A stretch of 64,000 nucleotides of DNA from Ranitomeya variabilis (Eukaryota; Chordata; Amphibia; Anura; Dendrobatidae): NCBI RefSeq assembly GCF_051348905.1, contig NC_135232.1, positions 790,242,775 to 790,306,774 on the forward strand, in the 5' to 3' direction. Under the pieces are notes generated by a model, which worked only from the letters and a program-made list of their open reading frames with translations, did not search any database and had not been told where the DNA came from. The first letter of the stretch is position 1. Each line of letters opens with the position of its first letter. A program made the translations under genes and the position numbers. Shown in pieces: positions 1 to 12,761 of the stretch.

Positions 1-789
1 TTGGACAAATCATCTGAACTCTTTTCATAATAATCTAGCGTTAACACAAATTACCACTATAAAATCTGAAGCAGTAAACTTTGTGAAAGCCAAATTTTGT
101 ATCAGTCTGAAATCTTTTGGCCATTAATGTACAGTCCTAGATATTTTTAGAAAAACTGTAAAAGGAAAAAATGAGGAAAGGAAAAACTTCTAAAGAAAAG
201 CATAGCTGACTTCTAAAATCAGGATATCTAGCAGGAGCACTCCAGAAAATTTCCCTGCATTCATTTGGACTAAAACAAATGTTCTCTGATAGTCTTATCA
301 TATGGCTAAAATTATTTCCTTTGTTTTGACTAATATCCTTCCCAAACCAGTGTCCCATTAGCGTACAACGAAACTGATGTTCCAAGCCATTTTTCTAGGC
401 TTAAGTTCCTAAGGGTCAGTGGCTACTGCATTGAAGCTGTAGAAAGTAAAAAAGATCAAAGCTTGAGAGTCAGAAACCAGCAAAATCAACCCCTTTTGTG
501 GTCTTGCATACATTACTGTGCCACATTTTACCAACAGGGAACTCTGTTAGTAATTTATAATGAACTCCTGGCATGTAAGACTAAAAAAGTGCATGTAATG
601 AGTTTTAGTATGAAATAGATCTTTCCCTTTTACATTATATGCATTCTCTTTCTGATCAATTTTACCTTTACAAATAAGAAAACAAAAGCAAAGTTCCATA
701 GAGAAAAGAAATCTTTCTGTTATCCAGTCATCAGGAAAATATTGAGTATCTAGATTTGACAAAACACCTACTTCAAGTAAGAGACTTGT

Positions 790-867
790 GGCTCTGTGGC
801 GCAATGGATAGCGCATTGGACTTCTAGGGAACTGATGTGATTCAAAGGTTGTGGGTTCGAGTCCCAC
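790..867 (+). pseudogene. tRNA-Arg(TCT), 3'-truncated
   Basis: The gene runs normally through the A box, the TCT anticodon, the intron and the B box (GGTTCGAGTCC), then jumps at CCCAC to downstream satellite sequence. A 28-bp deletion removes the acceptor 3' strand (CAGAGTC), the discriminator base and the TTTT terminator. The two sides of the deletion share only AC. The promoter boxes are whole, so it could still be transcribed by RNA polymerase III, but the product could not form an acceptor stem. Confidence 0.9.
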
Positions 868-2173
868 ATTCATACTTTGTCTCAGTTGTTGGAAATATGA
901 AAAAGGAAAAAAAATGTATCAGATCTGCGCTTAATATTAACATTTAGAGAAAATTAGAAGCCGTATTTAGGTTTGAACTTGTCAAAGAACGTAGAAGGAG
1001 CAGATACTAAAGGCTCATTGACACAAACAATAGCATATAGGGCACAATAAATTATTGCATATTGTTTGTCTAGTGATTGGTGTTCTGTTTCCTGTTTTCA
1101 GTAGTCCCAAGTTGTTTTTTTAATTTGAACCTTTTTAAAAGTCATTTTTGTATGTGTTTACAAGATATGCAAAACGTGGACATTCTTTGGCTAAAAAGTG
1201 TCGAAATAAGTTTAAAGATGAGAACAGAGTGATATCAGCTGCCTTGTCCTCATAAACACTTTCTGCTTCGCTAACGAGATCACTGAAATCATGTAAGCAG
1301 GTAATTTTTGGAGAGCCGAAATTCAGTGGAAATGAGTTTTTTGTTATTAAGTTAATTTTTATGGTAAGAAATTAGTTTATAATTTTGGACAAATCATCTG
1401 ATCTCTTTTCATAATAATCTAGCGTTAACACAAATTACCACTATAAAATCTGAAGCAGTAAACTTTGTGAAAGCCAAATTTTGTATCAGTCTGAAATCTT
1501 TTGGCCATTAATGTACAGTCCTAGATATTTTTAGAAAAACTGTAAAAGGAAAAAATGAGGAAAGGAAAAACTTCTAAAGAAAAGCATTGCTGACTTCTAA
1601 AATCAGGATATCTAGCAGGAGTACTCCAGAAAATTTCCCTGCATTTATTTGGACTAAAACAAATGTTCTCTGATAGTCTTATCATATGGCTAAAATTATT
1701 TCCTTTGTTTTGACTAATATCCTTCCCAAACCAGTGTCCCATTAGCATACAATGAAACTGATGTTCCAAGCCATTTTTCTAGGCTTAAGTTCCTAAGGGT
1801 CAGTGGCTACTGCATTGAAGCTGTAGAAAGTAAAAAAGATCAAAGCTTGAGAGTCAGAAACCAGCAAAATCAACCCCTTTTGTGGTCTTGCATACATTAC
1901 TGTGCCACATTTTACCAACAGGGAACTCTGTTAGTAATTTATAATGAACTCCTGGCATGTAAGACTAAAAAAGTGCATGTAATGAGTTTTAGTATGAAAT
2001 AGATCTTTCCCTTTTACATTATATGCATTTTCTTTCTGATCAGTTTTACCTTTACAAATAAGAAAACAAAAGCAAAGTTCCATAGAGAAAAGAAATCTTT
2101 CTGTTATCCAGTCATCAGGAAAATGTTGAGTATCTAGATTTGACAAAACACCTACTTCAAGTAAGAGACTTGT

Positions 2174-2259
2174 GGCTCTGTGGCGCAATGGATAGCACAT
2201 TGGACTTCTAGGGAACTGATGTGATTCTAAGTTTGTGGGTTCGAGTCCCACCAGAGTCA
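2174..2259 (+). tRNA. tRNA-Arg(TCT), variant copy, probably defective
   Basis: Full-length locus with TCT anticodon and 13-nt intron. Three changes from the array consensus are visible: G24 to A, which breaks the C11-G24 pair of the D stem; a change in the 3' anticodon strand (TTCTA for TTCAA), which breaks T28-A42; and T for G46 in the variable loop. The B box and TTTT terminator remain. It shares two of these changes with the copy at 4970, its partner in the 2796-bp dimer. Confidence 0.8.
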
Positions 2260-3585
2260 TATTTTAAAGTTTGTGTGACATTCATACTTTGTCTCAGTTG
2301 TTGGAAATATGAAAAAGGAAAAAAAAAGTATCAGATCTGCACTTCATATTAACATTTAGAGAAAATTAGAAGCCGTATTTAGGTTTGAACTTGTCAAAGA
2401 ACGTAGAAGGAGCAGATACTAAAGGCTCATTGACACAAACAATAGCATATAGGGCACAATAAATTATTGCATATTGTTTGTCTAGTGATTGGTGTTCTGT
2501 TTCCTGTTTTCAGTAGTCCCAAGTTCTTTTTTTAATTTGAACCTTTTTAAAAGTCATTTTTGTATGTGTTTACAAGATATGCAAAACGTGGACATTCTTT
2601 GGCTAAAAAGTGTCGAAATAAGTTTAAAGATGAGAACAGAGTGATATCAGCTGCCTTGTCCTCATAAACACTTTCTGCTTCGCTAACGAGATCACTGAAA
2701 TCATGTAAGCAAGTAATTTTTGGAGAGCCGAAATTCAGTGGAAATGAGTTTTTTGTTATTAAGTTAATTTTTATGGTAAGAAATTAGTTTATAATTTTGG
2801 ACAAATCATCTGAACTCTTTTCATAATAATCTAGCGTTAACACAAATTACCACTATAAAATCTGAAGCAGTAAACTTTGTGAAAGCCAAATTTTGTATCA
2901 GTCTGAAATCTTTTGGCCATTAATGTACAGTCCTAGATATTTTTAGAAAAACTGTAAAAGGAAAAAATGAGGAAAGGAAAAACTTCTAAAGAAAAGCATA
3001 GCTGACTTCTAAAATCAGGATATCTAGCAGGAGCACTCCAGAAAATTTCCCTGCATTCATTTGGACTAAAACAAATGTTCTCTGATAGTCTTATCATATG
3101 GCTAAAATTATTTCCTTTGTTTTGACTAATATCCTTCCCAAACCAGTGTCCCATTAGCGTACAACGAAACTGATGTTCCAAGCCATTTTTCTAGGCTTAA
3201 GTTCCTAAGGGTCAGTGGCTACTGCATTGAAGCTGTAGAAAGTAAAAAAGATCAAAGCTTGAGAGTCAGAAACCAGCAAAATCAACCCCTTTTGTGGTCT
3301 TGCATACATTACTGTGCCACATTTTACCAACAGGGAACTCTGTTAGTAATTTATAATGAACTCCTGGCATGTAAGACTAAAAAAGTGCATGTAATGAGTT
3401 TTAGTATGAAATAGATCTTTCCCTTTTACATTATATGCATTCTCTTTCTGATCAATTTTACCTTTACAAATAAGAAAACAAAAGCAAAGTTCCATAGAGA
3501 AAAGAAATCTTTCTGTTATCCAGTCATCAGGAAAATATTGAGTATCTAGATTTGACAAAACACCTACTTCAAGTAAGAGACTTGT

Positions 3586-3663
3586 GGCTCTGTGGCGCAA
3601 TGGATAGCGCATTGGACTTCTAGGGAACTGATGTGATTCAAAGGTTGTGGGTTCGAGTCCCAC
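3586..3663 (+). pseudogene. tRNA-Arg(TCT), 3'-truncated
   Basis: It carries the same 28-bp deletion as the copy at 790, exactly 2796 bp downstream of it, so it is a duplicate of that defective unit and not an independent event. Confidence 0.9.
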
Positions 3664-4969
3664 ATTCATACTTTGTCTCAGTTGTTGGAAATATGAAAAA
3701 GGAAAAAAAATGTATCAGATCTGCGCTTAATATTAACATTTAGAGAAAATTAGAAGCCGTATTTAGGTTTGAACTTGTCAAAGAACGTAGAAGGAGCAGA
3801 TACTAAAGGCTCATTGACACAAACAATAGCATATAGGGCACAATAAATTATTGCATATTGTTTGTCTAGTGATTGGTGTTCTGTTTCCTGTTTTCAGTAG
3901 TCCCAAGTTGTTTTTTTAATTTGAACCTTTTTAAAAGTCATTTTTGTATGTGTTTACAAGATATGCAAAACGTGGACATTCTTTGGCTAAAAAGTGTCGA
4001 AATAAGTTTAAAGATGAGAACAGAGTGATATCAGCTGCCTTGTCCTCATAAACACTTTCTGCTTCGCTAACGAGATCACTGAAATCATGTAAGCAGGTAA
4101 TTTTTGGAGAGCCGAAATTCAGTGGAAATGAGTTTTTTGTTATTAAGTTAATTTTTATGGTAAGAAATTAGTTTATAATTTTGGACAAATCATCTGATCT
4201 CTTTTCATAATAATCTAGCGTTAACACAAATTACCACTATAAAATCTGAAGCAGTAAACTTTGTGAAAGCCAAATTTTGTATCAGTCTGAAATCTTTTGG
4301 CCATTAATGTACAGTCCTAGATATTTTTAGAAAAACTGTAAAAGGAAAAAATGAGGAAAGGAAAAACTTCTAAAGAAAAGCATTGCTGACTTCTAAAATC
4401 AGGATATCTAGCAGGAGTACTCCAGAAAATTTCCCTGCATTTATTTGGACTAAAACAAATGTTCTCTGATAGTCTTATCATATGGCTAAAATTATTTCCT
4501 TTGTTTTGACTAATATCCTTCCCAAACCAGTGTCCCATTAGCATACAATGAAACTGATGTTCCAAGCCATTTTTCTAGGCTTAAGTTCCTAAGGGTCAGT
4601 GGCTACTGCATTGAAGCTGTAGAAAGTAAAAAAGATCAAAGCTTGAGAGTCAGAAACCAGCAAAATCAACCCCTTTTGTGGTCTTGCATACATTACTGTG
4701 CCACATTTTACCAACAGGGAACTCTGTTAGTAATTTATAATGAACTCCTGGCATGTAAGACTAAAAAAGTGCATGTAATGAGTTTTAGTATGAAATAGAT
4801 CTTTCCCTTTTACATTATATGCATTTTCTTTCTGATCAGTTTTACCTTTACAAATAAGAAAACAAAAGCAAAGTTCCATAGAGAAAAGAAATCTTTCTGT
4901 TATCCAGTCATCAGGAAAATGTTGAGTATCTAGATTTGACAAAACACCTACTTCAAGTAAGAGACTTGT

Positions 4970-5055
4970 GGCTCTGTGGCGCAATGGATAGCACATTGGA
5001 CTTCTAGGGAACTGATGTGATTCAAAGTTTGTGGGTTCGAGTCCCACCAGAGTCA
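4970..5055 (+). tRNA. tRNA-Arg(TCT), variant copy
   Basis: Full-length with intron, B box and terminator. It keeps the G24-to-A change that weakens the D stem and T for G46, but its anticodon stem is intact (TTGGA with TTCAA), unlike its partner at 2174. Function is uncertain. Confidence 0.8.
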
Positions 5056-5578
5056 TATTTTAAAGTTTGTGTGACATTCATACTTTGTCTCAGTTGTTGG
5101 AAATATGAAAAAGGAAAAAAAATGTATCAGATCTGCACTTCATATTAACATTTAGAGAAAATTAGAAGCCGTATTTAGGTTTGAACTTGTCAAAGAACGT
5201 AGAAGGAGCAGATACTAAAGGCTCATTGACACAAACAATAGCATATAGGGCACAATAAATTATTGCATAATGTTTGTCTAGTGATTGGTGTTCTGTTTCC
5301 TGTTTTCAGTAGTCCCAAGTTCTTTTTTTAATTTGAACCTTTTTAAAAGTCATTTTTGTATGTGTTTACAAGATATGCAAAACGTGGACATTCTTTGGCT
5401 AAAAAGTGTCGAAATAAGTTTAAAGATGAGAACAGAGTGATATCAGCTGCCTTGTCCTCATAAACACTTTCTGCTTCGCTAACGAGATCACTGAAATCAT
5501 GTAAGCAAGTAATTTTTGGAGAGCCGAAATTCAGTGGAAATGAGTTTTTAGTTATTAAGTTAATTTTTATGGTAAGAA

Positions 5579-6844
5579 CCGTAACTTGTAGGTCAATGAC
5601 CTACATTTCCTTCAGTCGCGGTGATGCGCCCCCTGGTGGATGTCCTCATATGACCTGTAGCGTGGGAAAAAGTTCCCAGGCTGCAGTTCATGAGAACATC
5701 CAGCAGGGGCGCATCACCGCAACTGAATGTAAGTATAGATCACTGCTTTCCTTTCAGCACCCGGGGATTACAGGTACGAGCGAGCGGTTTATCGCAGCTC
5801 TGCCTGTAATATTAGTTAACCCCTTCAGATGGATTACTTCGTGGGACCTGATCTGACAGCAGAAGGTATGTATCTTGTGCGTTTATTATTTTTCCAAGCG
5901 AGGGTGTTCCTGATGGACTGAGAGTACAATAAATTATTACAACAACCGCTGTGTTTTTTTCATTAAAATACTTTTAAATCATGTGTGTGTGTGTTTTTTA
6001 ACCCTTTCCTACAATTGGATTAATAATGGATAGGTGTCATAATTGACGCCTCTCCTTTATTAATCTGGCTTAATGTCACCTTCCAATAGCAAGGTGGCAT
6101 TAACCCTTCATTACCCCATATCCCACCGCTACAGGGAGTGGGAAGAGAGTGGCCAAGTGCCAGAATAGGCGCATCTTCCAGATGTGCCTTTTCTGGGGTG
6201 GCTGGGGGCAGATGTTTTTAGCCACGGGGGGGCCAATAACCAAGGACCCTCTCCTGGCTATTAATATCTGCCCTCAGTCACTGGCTTTACCATTCTGGCG
6301 GAGAAAATTGCGCGGGAGCCCACGCCAATTTTTTCCGCCATTTAACCCTTTATTTCAGCAGCTACAGCGCTGAAATTTTGCACATACACACTACTAACAT
6401 TAGTAATGTGGAATATGCAAAAAAAAAGGGGATATGAGATGGTTTACTGTATGTAAACCATGTCTCATATCCTGTCGGGTTTGTGCAGGAGAAATGAGAA
6501 GCCGGCAATTGAATTACCGGCTTTTAACAGATATCGCGCTGAATGAAATATAAATACAGAATATATATATATGTGTCTCAATGACATATATATATATATA
6601 TACTGTATATATGTTTTCCCGAACATTTGAGCACATAAATCCATTAGATGTCGGTTTTGCAAGCCTGCGCGAAAATCTCGCAGTACGGATGCCATACGGA
6701 TTACATACGGAGGATGCCATGCGCAAAATACGCTGACACACCCTGACTACGGATCACTATTTTGGGAACATTTCACCGTATTTCGGCCGTATTACGGCCG
6801 TAAAATACGGACCGTATTGTCTTACGCCGAGTGTGACGCCGGCC
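5579..6844 (-). mobile_element. Harbinger-like MITE, left end missing
   Basis: This block replaces about 600 bp of the tRNA satellite unit. Its right end reads GTGTGACGCCGGCC followed by TAA, which is the satellite's own TAA, as expected of a PIF/Harbinger-type terminus with a 3-bp TWA target. The left end shows no matching inverted repeat, so the left terminus and adjacent satellite were probably lost in one deletion. Inside are a 15-bp inverted repeat (GCGGTGATGCGCCCC and its complement, near 5619-5725), a TA-rich dinucleotide stretch at about 6560-6615, and a nested palindrome of TACGG/CCGTA motifs near the right end. No transposase is present. Confidence 0.65.
6557..6612. repeat. TA-rich microsatellite within the MITE
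   Basis: Two runs of alternating TA flank a short GTGTCTCAATGACA core, so the stretch is itself a near palindrome. Confidence 0.8.
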
Positions 6845-7052
6845 TAAAAAAGTGCATGTAATGAGTTTTAGTATGAAATAGATCTTTCCCTTTTACATTA
6901 TATGCATTTTCTTTCTGATCAGTTTTACCTTTACAAATAAGAAAACAAAAGCAAAGTTCCATAGAGAAAAGAAATCTTTCTGTTATCCAGTCATCAGGAA
7001 AATGTTGAGTATCTAGATTTGACAAAACACCTACTTCAAGTAAGAGACTTGT

Positions 7053-7138
7053 GGCTCTGTGGCGCAATGGATAGCGCATTGGACTTCTAGGGAACTGATG
7101 TGATTCAAAGGTTGTGGGTTCGAGTCCCACCAGAGTCA
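7053..7138 (+). tRNA. tRNA-Arg(TCT), intron-containing, looks intact
   Basis: Decodes AGA (and possibly AGG) arginine codons. The acceptor strands GGCTCTG and CAGAGTC pair with one G-T wobble. The D stem is GCGC/GCGC, the anticodon stem TTGGA/TTCAA, and the T stem GTGGG/CCCAC with loop TTCGAGT. The anticodon TCT is at positions 34-36. A 13-nt intron (GGGAACTGATGTG) lies after A37, the canonical place for eukaryotic tRNA introns and one known for vertebrate tRNA-Arg(TCT). Internal promoters are an A box beginning TGGCGCAATGG and the B box GGTTCGAGTCC. The discriminator base is A, and a TTTT terminator follows within 5 bp. The mature tRNA would be 73 nt before CCA addition. This copy is in the first unit after the MITE. 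Confidence 0.95.
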
Positions 7139-8464
7139 TATTTTAAAGTTTGTGTGACATTCATACTTTGTCTCAGTTGTTGGAAATATGAAAAAGGAAA
7201 AAAAATGTATCAGATCTGCGCTTAATATTAACATTTAGAGAAAATTAGAAGCCGTATTTAGGTTTGAACTTGTCAAAGAACGTAGAAGGAGCAGATACTA
7301 AAGGCTCATTGACACAAACAATAGCATATAGGGCACAATAAATTATTGCATATTGTTTGTCTAGTGATTGGTGTTCTGTTTCCTGTTTTCAGTAGTCCCA
7401 AGTTGTTTTTTTAATTTGAACCTTTTTAAAAGTCATTTTTGTATGTGTTTACAAGATATGCAAAACGTGGACATTCTTTGGCTAAAAAGTGTCGAAATAA
7501 GTTTAAAGATGAGAACAGAGTGATATCAGCTGCCTTGTCCTCATAAACACTTTCTGCTTCGCTAACGAGATCACTGAAATCATGTAAGCAGATAATTTTT
7601 GGAGAGCCGAAATTCAGTGGAAATGAGTTTTTTGTTATTAAGTTAATTTTTATGGTAAGAAATTAGTTTATAATTTTGGACAAATCATCTGATCTCTTTT
7701 CATAATAATCTAGCGTTAACACAAATTACCACTATAAAATCTGAAGCAGTAAACTTTGTGAAAGCCAAATTTTGTATCAGTCTGAAATCTTTTGGCCATT
7801 AATGTACAGTCCTAGATATTTTTAGAAAAACTGTAAAAGGAAAAAATTAGGAAAGGAAAAACTTCTAAAGAAAAGCATAGCTGACTTCTAAAATCAGGAT
7901 ATCTAGCAGGAGCACTCCAGAAAATTTCCCTGCATTCATTTGGACTAAAACAAATGTTCTCTGATAGTCTTATCATATGGCTAAAATTATTTCCTTTGTT
8001 TTGACTAATATCCTTCCCAAACCAGTGTCCCATTAGCGTACAACGAAACTGATGTTCCAAGCCATTTTTCTAGGCTTAAGTTCCTAAGGGTCAGTGGCTA
8101 CTGCATTGAAGCTGTAGAAAGTAAAAAAGATCAAAGCTTGAGAGTCAGAAACCAGCAAAATCAACCCCTTTTGTGGTCTTGCATACATTACTGTGCCACA
8201 TTTTACCAACAGGGAACTCTGTTAGTAATTTATAATGAACTCCTGGCATGTAAGACTAAAAAAGTGCATGTAATGAGTTTTAGTATGAAATAGATCTTTC
8301 CCTTTTACATTATATGCATTTTCTTTCTGATCAGTTTTACCTTTACAAATAAGAAAACAAAAGCAAAGTTCCATAGAGAAAAGAAATCTTTCTGTTATCC
8401 AGTCATCAGGAAAATGTTGAGTATCTAGATTTGACAAAACACCTACTTCAAGTAAGAGACTTGT

Positions 8465-8550
8465 GGCTCTGTGGCGCAATGGATAGCGCATTGGACTTCT
8501 AGGGAACTGATGTGATTCAAAGGTTGTGGGTTTGAGTCCCACCAGAGTCA
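8465..8550 (+). tRNA. tRNA-Arg(TCT), B-box variant
   Basis: Same stems, intron and terminator as the intact copies, but the T loop reads TTTGAGT: the near-invariant C56 is T. C56 is both the key B-box base bound by TFIIIC and half of the G19-C56 tertiary pair, so transcription and folding are both likely reduced. Confidence 0.85.
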
Positions 8551-9880
8551 TATTTTAAAGTTTGTGTGACATTCATACTTTGTCTCAGTTGTTGGAAATA
8601 TGAAAAAGGAAAAAAAATGTATCAGATCTGCGCTTAATATTAACATTTAGAGAAAATTAGAAGCCGTATTTAGGTTTGAACTTGTCAAAGAACGTAGAAG
8701 GAGCAGATACTAAAGGCTCATTGACACAAACAATAGCATATAGGGCACAATAAATTATTGCATATTGTTTGTCTAGTGATTGGTGTTCTGTTTCCTGTTT
8801 TCAGTAGTCCCAAGTTCTTTCTTTTTTTAATTTGAACCTTTTTAAAAGTCATTTTTGTATGTGTTTACAAGATATGCAAAACGTGGACATTCTTTGGCTA
8901 AAAAGTGTCGAAATAAGTTTAAAGATGAGAACAGAGTGATATCAGCTGCCTTGTCCTCATAAACACTTTCTGCTTCGCTAACGAGATCACTGAAATCATG
9001 TAAGCAGATAATTTTTGGAGAGCCGAAATTCAGTGGAAATGAGTTTTTTGTTATTAAGTTAATTTTTATGGTAAGAAATTAGTTTATAATTTTGGACAAA
9101 TCATCTGATCTCTTTTCATAATAATCTAGCGTTAACACAAATTACCACTATAAAATCTGAAGCAGTAAACTTTGTGAAAGCCAAATTTTGTATCAGTCTG
9201 AAATCTTTTGGCCATTAATGTACAGTCCTAGATATTTTTAGAAAAACTGTAAAAGGAAAAAATGAGGAAAGGAAAAACTTCTAAAGAAAAGCATAGCTGA
9301 CTTCTAAAATCAGGATATCTAGCAGGAGCACTCCAGAAAATTTCCCTGCATTCATTTGGACTAAAACAAATGTTCTCTGATAGTCTTATCATATGGCTAA
9401 AATTATTTCCTTTGTTTTGACTAATATCCTTCCCAAACCAGTGTCCCATTAGCGTACAACGAAACTGATGTTCCAAGCCATTTTTCTAGGCTTAAGTTCC
9501 TAAGGGTCAGTGGCTACTGCATTGAAGCTGTAGAAAGTAAAAAAGATCAAAGCTTGAGAGTCAGAAACCAGCAAAATCAACCCCTTTTGTGGTCTTGCAT
9601 ACATTACTGTGCCACATTTTACCAACAGGGAACTCTGTTAGTAATTTATAATGAACTCCTGGCATGTAAGACTAAAAAAGTGCATGTAATGAGTTTTAGT
9701 ATGAAATAGATCTTTCCCTTTTACATTATATGCATTTTCTTTCTGATCAGTTTTACCTTTACAAATAAGAAAACAAAAGCAAAGTTCCATAGAGAAAAGA
9801 AATCTTTCTGTTATCCAGTCATCAGGAAAATGTTGAGTATCTAGATTTGACAAAACACCTACTTCAAGTAAGAGACTTGT

Positions 9881-9958
9881 GGCTCTGTGGCGCAATGGAT
9901 AGCGCATTGGACTTCTAGGGAACTGATGTGATTCAAAGGTTGTGGGTTCGAGTCCCAC
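9881..9958 (+). pseudogene. tRNA-Arg(TCT), 3'-truncated
   Basis: It has the same 28-bp deletion as the copies at 790 and 3586, though this unit is otherwise closer in sequence to its own neighbours. That suggests the deletion was spread by gene conversion or unequal exchange. Confidence 0.9.
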
Positions 9959-11263
9959 ATTCATACTTTGTCTCAGTTGTTGGAAATATGAAAAAGGAAA
10001 AAAAATGTATCAGATCTGCACTTAATATTAACATTTAGAGAAAATTAGAAGCCGTATTTAGGTTTGAACTTGTCAAAGAACGTAGAAGGAGCAGATACTA
10101 AAGGCTCATTGACACAAACAATAGCATATAGGGCACAATAAATTATTGCATATTGTTTGTCTAGTGATTGGTGTTCTGTTTCCTGTTTTCAGTAGTCCCA
10201 AGTTGTTTTTTTAATTTGAACCTTTTTAAAAGTCATTTTTGTATGTGTTTACAAGATATGCAAAACGTGGACATTCTTTGGCTAAAAAGTGTCGAAATAA
10301 GTTTAAAGATGAGAACAGAGTGATATCAGCTGCCTTGTCCTCATAAACACTTTCTGCTTCGCTAACGAGATCACTGAAATCATGTAAGCAGGTAATTTTT
10401 GGAGAGCCGAAATTCAGTGGAAATGAGTTTTTTGTTATTAAGTTAATTTTTATGGTAAGAAATTAGTTTATAATTTTGGACAAATCATCTGATCTCTTTT
10501 CATAATAATCTAGCGTTAACACAAATTACCACTATAAAATCTGAAGCAGTAAACTTTGTGAAAGCCAAATTTTGTATCAGTCTGAAATCTTTTGGCCATT
10601 AATGTACAGTCCTAGATATTTTTAGAAAAACTGTAAAAGGAAAAAATGAGGAAAGGAAAAACTTCTAAAGAAAAGCATAGCTGACTTCTAAAATCAGGAT
10701 ATCTAGCAGGAGCACTCCAGAAAATTTCCCTGCATTCATTTGGACTAAAACAAATGTTCTCTGATAGTCTTATCATATGGCTAAAATTATTTCCTTTGTT
10801 TTGACTAATATCCTTCCCAAACCAGTGTCCCATTAGCGTACAACGAAACTGATGTTCCAAGCCATTTTTCTAGGCTTAAGTTCCTAAGGGTCAGTGGCTA
10901 CTGCATTGAAGCTGTAGAAAGTAAAAAAGATCAAAGCTTGAGAGTCAGAAACCAGCAAAATCAACCCCTTTTGTGGTCTTGCATACATTACTGTGCCACA
11001 TTTTACCAACAGGGAACTCTGTTAGTAATTTATAATGAACTCCTGGCATGTAAGACTAAAAAGTGCATGTAATGAGTTTTAGTATGAAATAGATCTTTCC
11101 CTTTTACATTATATGCATTTTCTTTCTGATCAGTTTTACCTTTACAAATAAGAAAACAAAAGCAAAGTTCCATAGAGAAAAGAAATCTTTCTGTTATCCA
11201 GTCATCAGGAAAATGTTGAGTATCTAGATTTGACAAAACACCTACTTCAAGTAAGAGACTTGT

Positions 11264-11349
11264 GGCTCTGTGGCGCAATGGATAGCGCATTGGACTTCTA
11301 GGGAACTGATGTGATTCAAAGGTTGTGGGTTTGAGTCCCACCAGAGTCA
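11264..11349 (+). tRNA. tRNA-Arg(TCT), B-box variant
   Basis: Full-length, with the same C56-to-T change in the T loop (GGTTTGAGTCC) as the copy at 8465; everything else matches the intact copies. Confidence 0.85.
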
Positions 11350-12675
11350 TATTTTAAAGTTTGTGTGACATTCATACTTTGTCTCAGTTGTTGGAAATAT
11401 GAAAAAGGAAAAAAAATGTATCAGATCTGCGCTTAATATTAACATTTAGAGAAAATTAGAAGCCGTATTTAGGTTTGAACTTGTCAAAGAACGTAGAAGG
11501 AGCAGATACTAAAGGCTCATTGACACAAACAATAGCATATAGGGCACAATAAATTATTGCATATTGTTTGTCTAGTGATTGGTGTTCTGTTTCCTGTTTT
11601 CAGTAGTCTCAAGTTGTTTTTTTAATTTGAACCTTTTTAAAAGTCATTTTTGTATGTGTTTACAAGATATGCAAAACGTGGACATTCTTTGGCTAAAAAG
11701 TGTCGAAATAAGTTTAAAGATGAGAACAGAGTGATATCAGCTGCCTTGTCCTCATAAACACTTTCTGCTTCGCTAACGAGATCACTGAAATCATGTAAGC
11801 AGGTAATTTTTGGAGAGCCGAAATTCAGTGGAAATGAGTTTTTTGTTATTAAGTTAATTTTTATGGTAAGAAATTAGTTTATAATTTTGGACAAATCATC
11901 TGATCTCTTTTCATAATAATCTAGCGTTAACACAAATTACCACTATAAAATCTGAAGCAGTAAACTTTGTGAAAGCCAAATTTTGTATCAGTCTGAAATC
12001 TTTTGGCCATTAATGTACAGTCCTAGATATTTTTAGAAAAACTGTAAAAGGAAAAAATGAGGAAAGGAAAAACTTCTAAAGAAAAGCATTGCTGACTTCT
12101 AAAATCAGGATATCTAGCAGGAGTACTCCAGAAAATTTCCCTGCATTTATTTGGACTAAAACAAATGTTCTCTGATAGTCTTATCATATGGCTAAAATTA
12201 TTTCCTTTGTTTTGACTAATATCCTTCCCAAACCAGTGTCCCATTAGCGTACAATGAAACTGATGTTCCAAGCCATTTTTCTAGGCTTAAGTTCCTAAGG
12301 GTCAGTGGCTACTGCATTGAAGCTGTAGAAAGTAAAAAAGATCAAAGCTTGAGAATCAGAAACCAGCAAAATCAACCCCTTTTGTGGTCTTGCATACATT
12401 ATTGTGCCACATTTTACCAACAGGGAACTCTGTTAGTAATTTATAATGAACTCCTGGCATGTAAGACTAAAAAAGTGCATGTAATGAGTTTTAGTATGAA
12501 ATAGATCTTTCCCTTTTACATTATATGCATTTTCTTTCTGATCAGTTTTACCTTTACAAATAAGAAAACAAAAGCAAAGTTCCATAGAGAAAAGAAATCT
12601 TTCTGTTATCCAGTCATCAGGAAAATGTTGAGTATCTAGATTTGACAAAACACCTACTTCAAGTAAGAGACTTGT

Positions 12676-12761
12676 GGCTCTGTGGCGCAATGGATAGCGC
12701 ATTGGACTTCTAGGGAACTGATGTGATTCAAAGGTTGTGGGTTCGAGTCCCACCAGAGTCA
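12676..12761 (+). tRNA. tRNA-Arg(TCT), looks intact
   Basis: Identical to the intact copy at 7053 across all stems, the 13-nt intron, the A and B boxes and the A discriminator; TTTT follows directly. Confidence 0.95.

Larger units (their letters stand above)
1..5578 (+). repeat. tRNA-Arg satellite array, first block (four units)
   Basis: Four head-to-tail units of a tandem repeat, alternating 1384 and 1412 bp. Units 1 and 3 are almost identical and units 2 and 4 are almost identical, so the block is a dimer of 2796 bp present twice (the sequence at 1 restarts at 2797). The short units lack a 28-bp segment that includes the 3' end of the tRNA gene. Each unit holds one tRNA-Arg(TCT) locus on the plus strand; the remainder is AT-rich with no recognisable gene. 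The array stops abruptly at 5578, where a MITE replaces about 600 bp of the next unit. The near-identity of the dimers implies recent unequal exchange. Confidence 0.95.
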
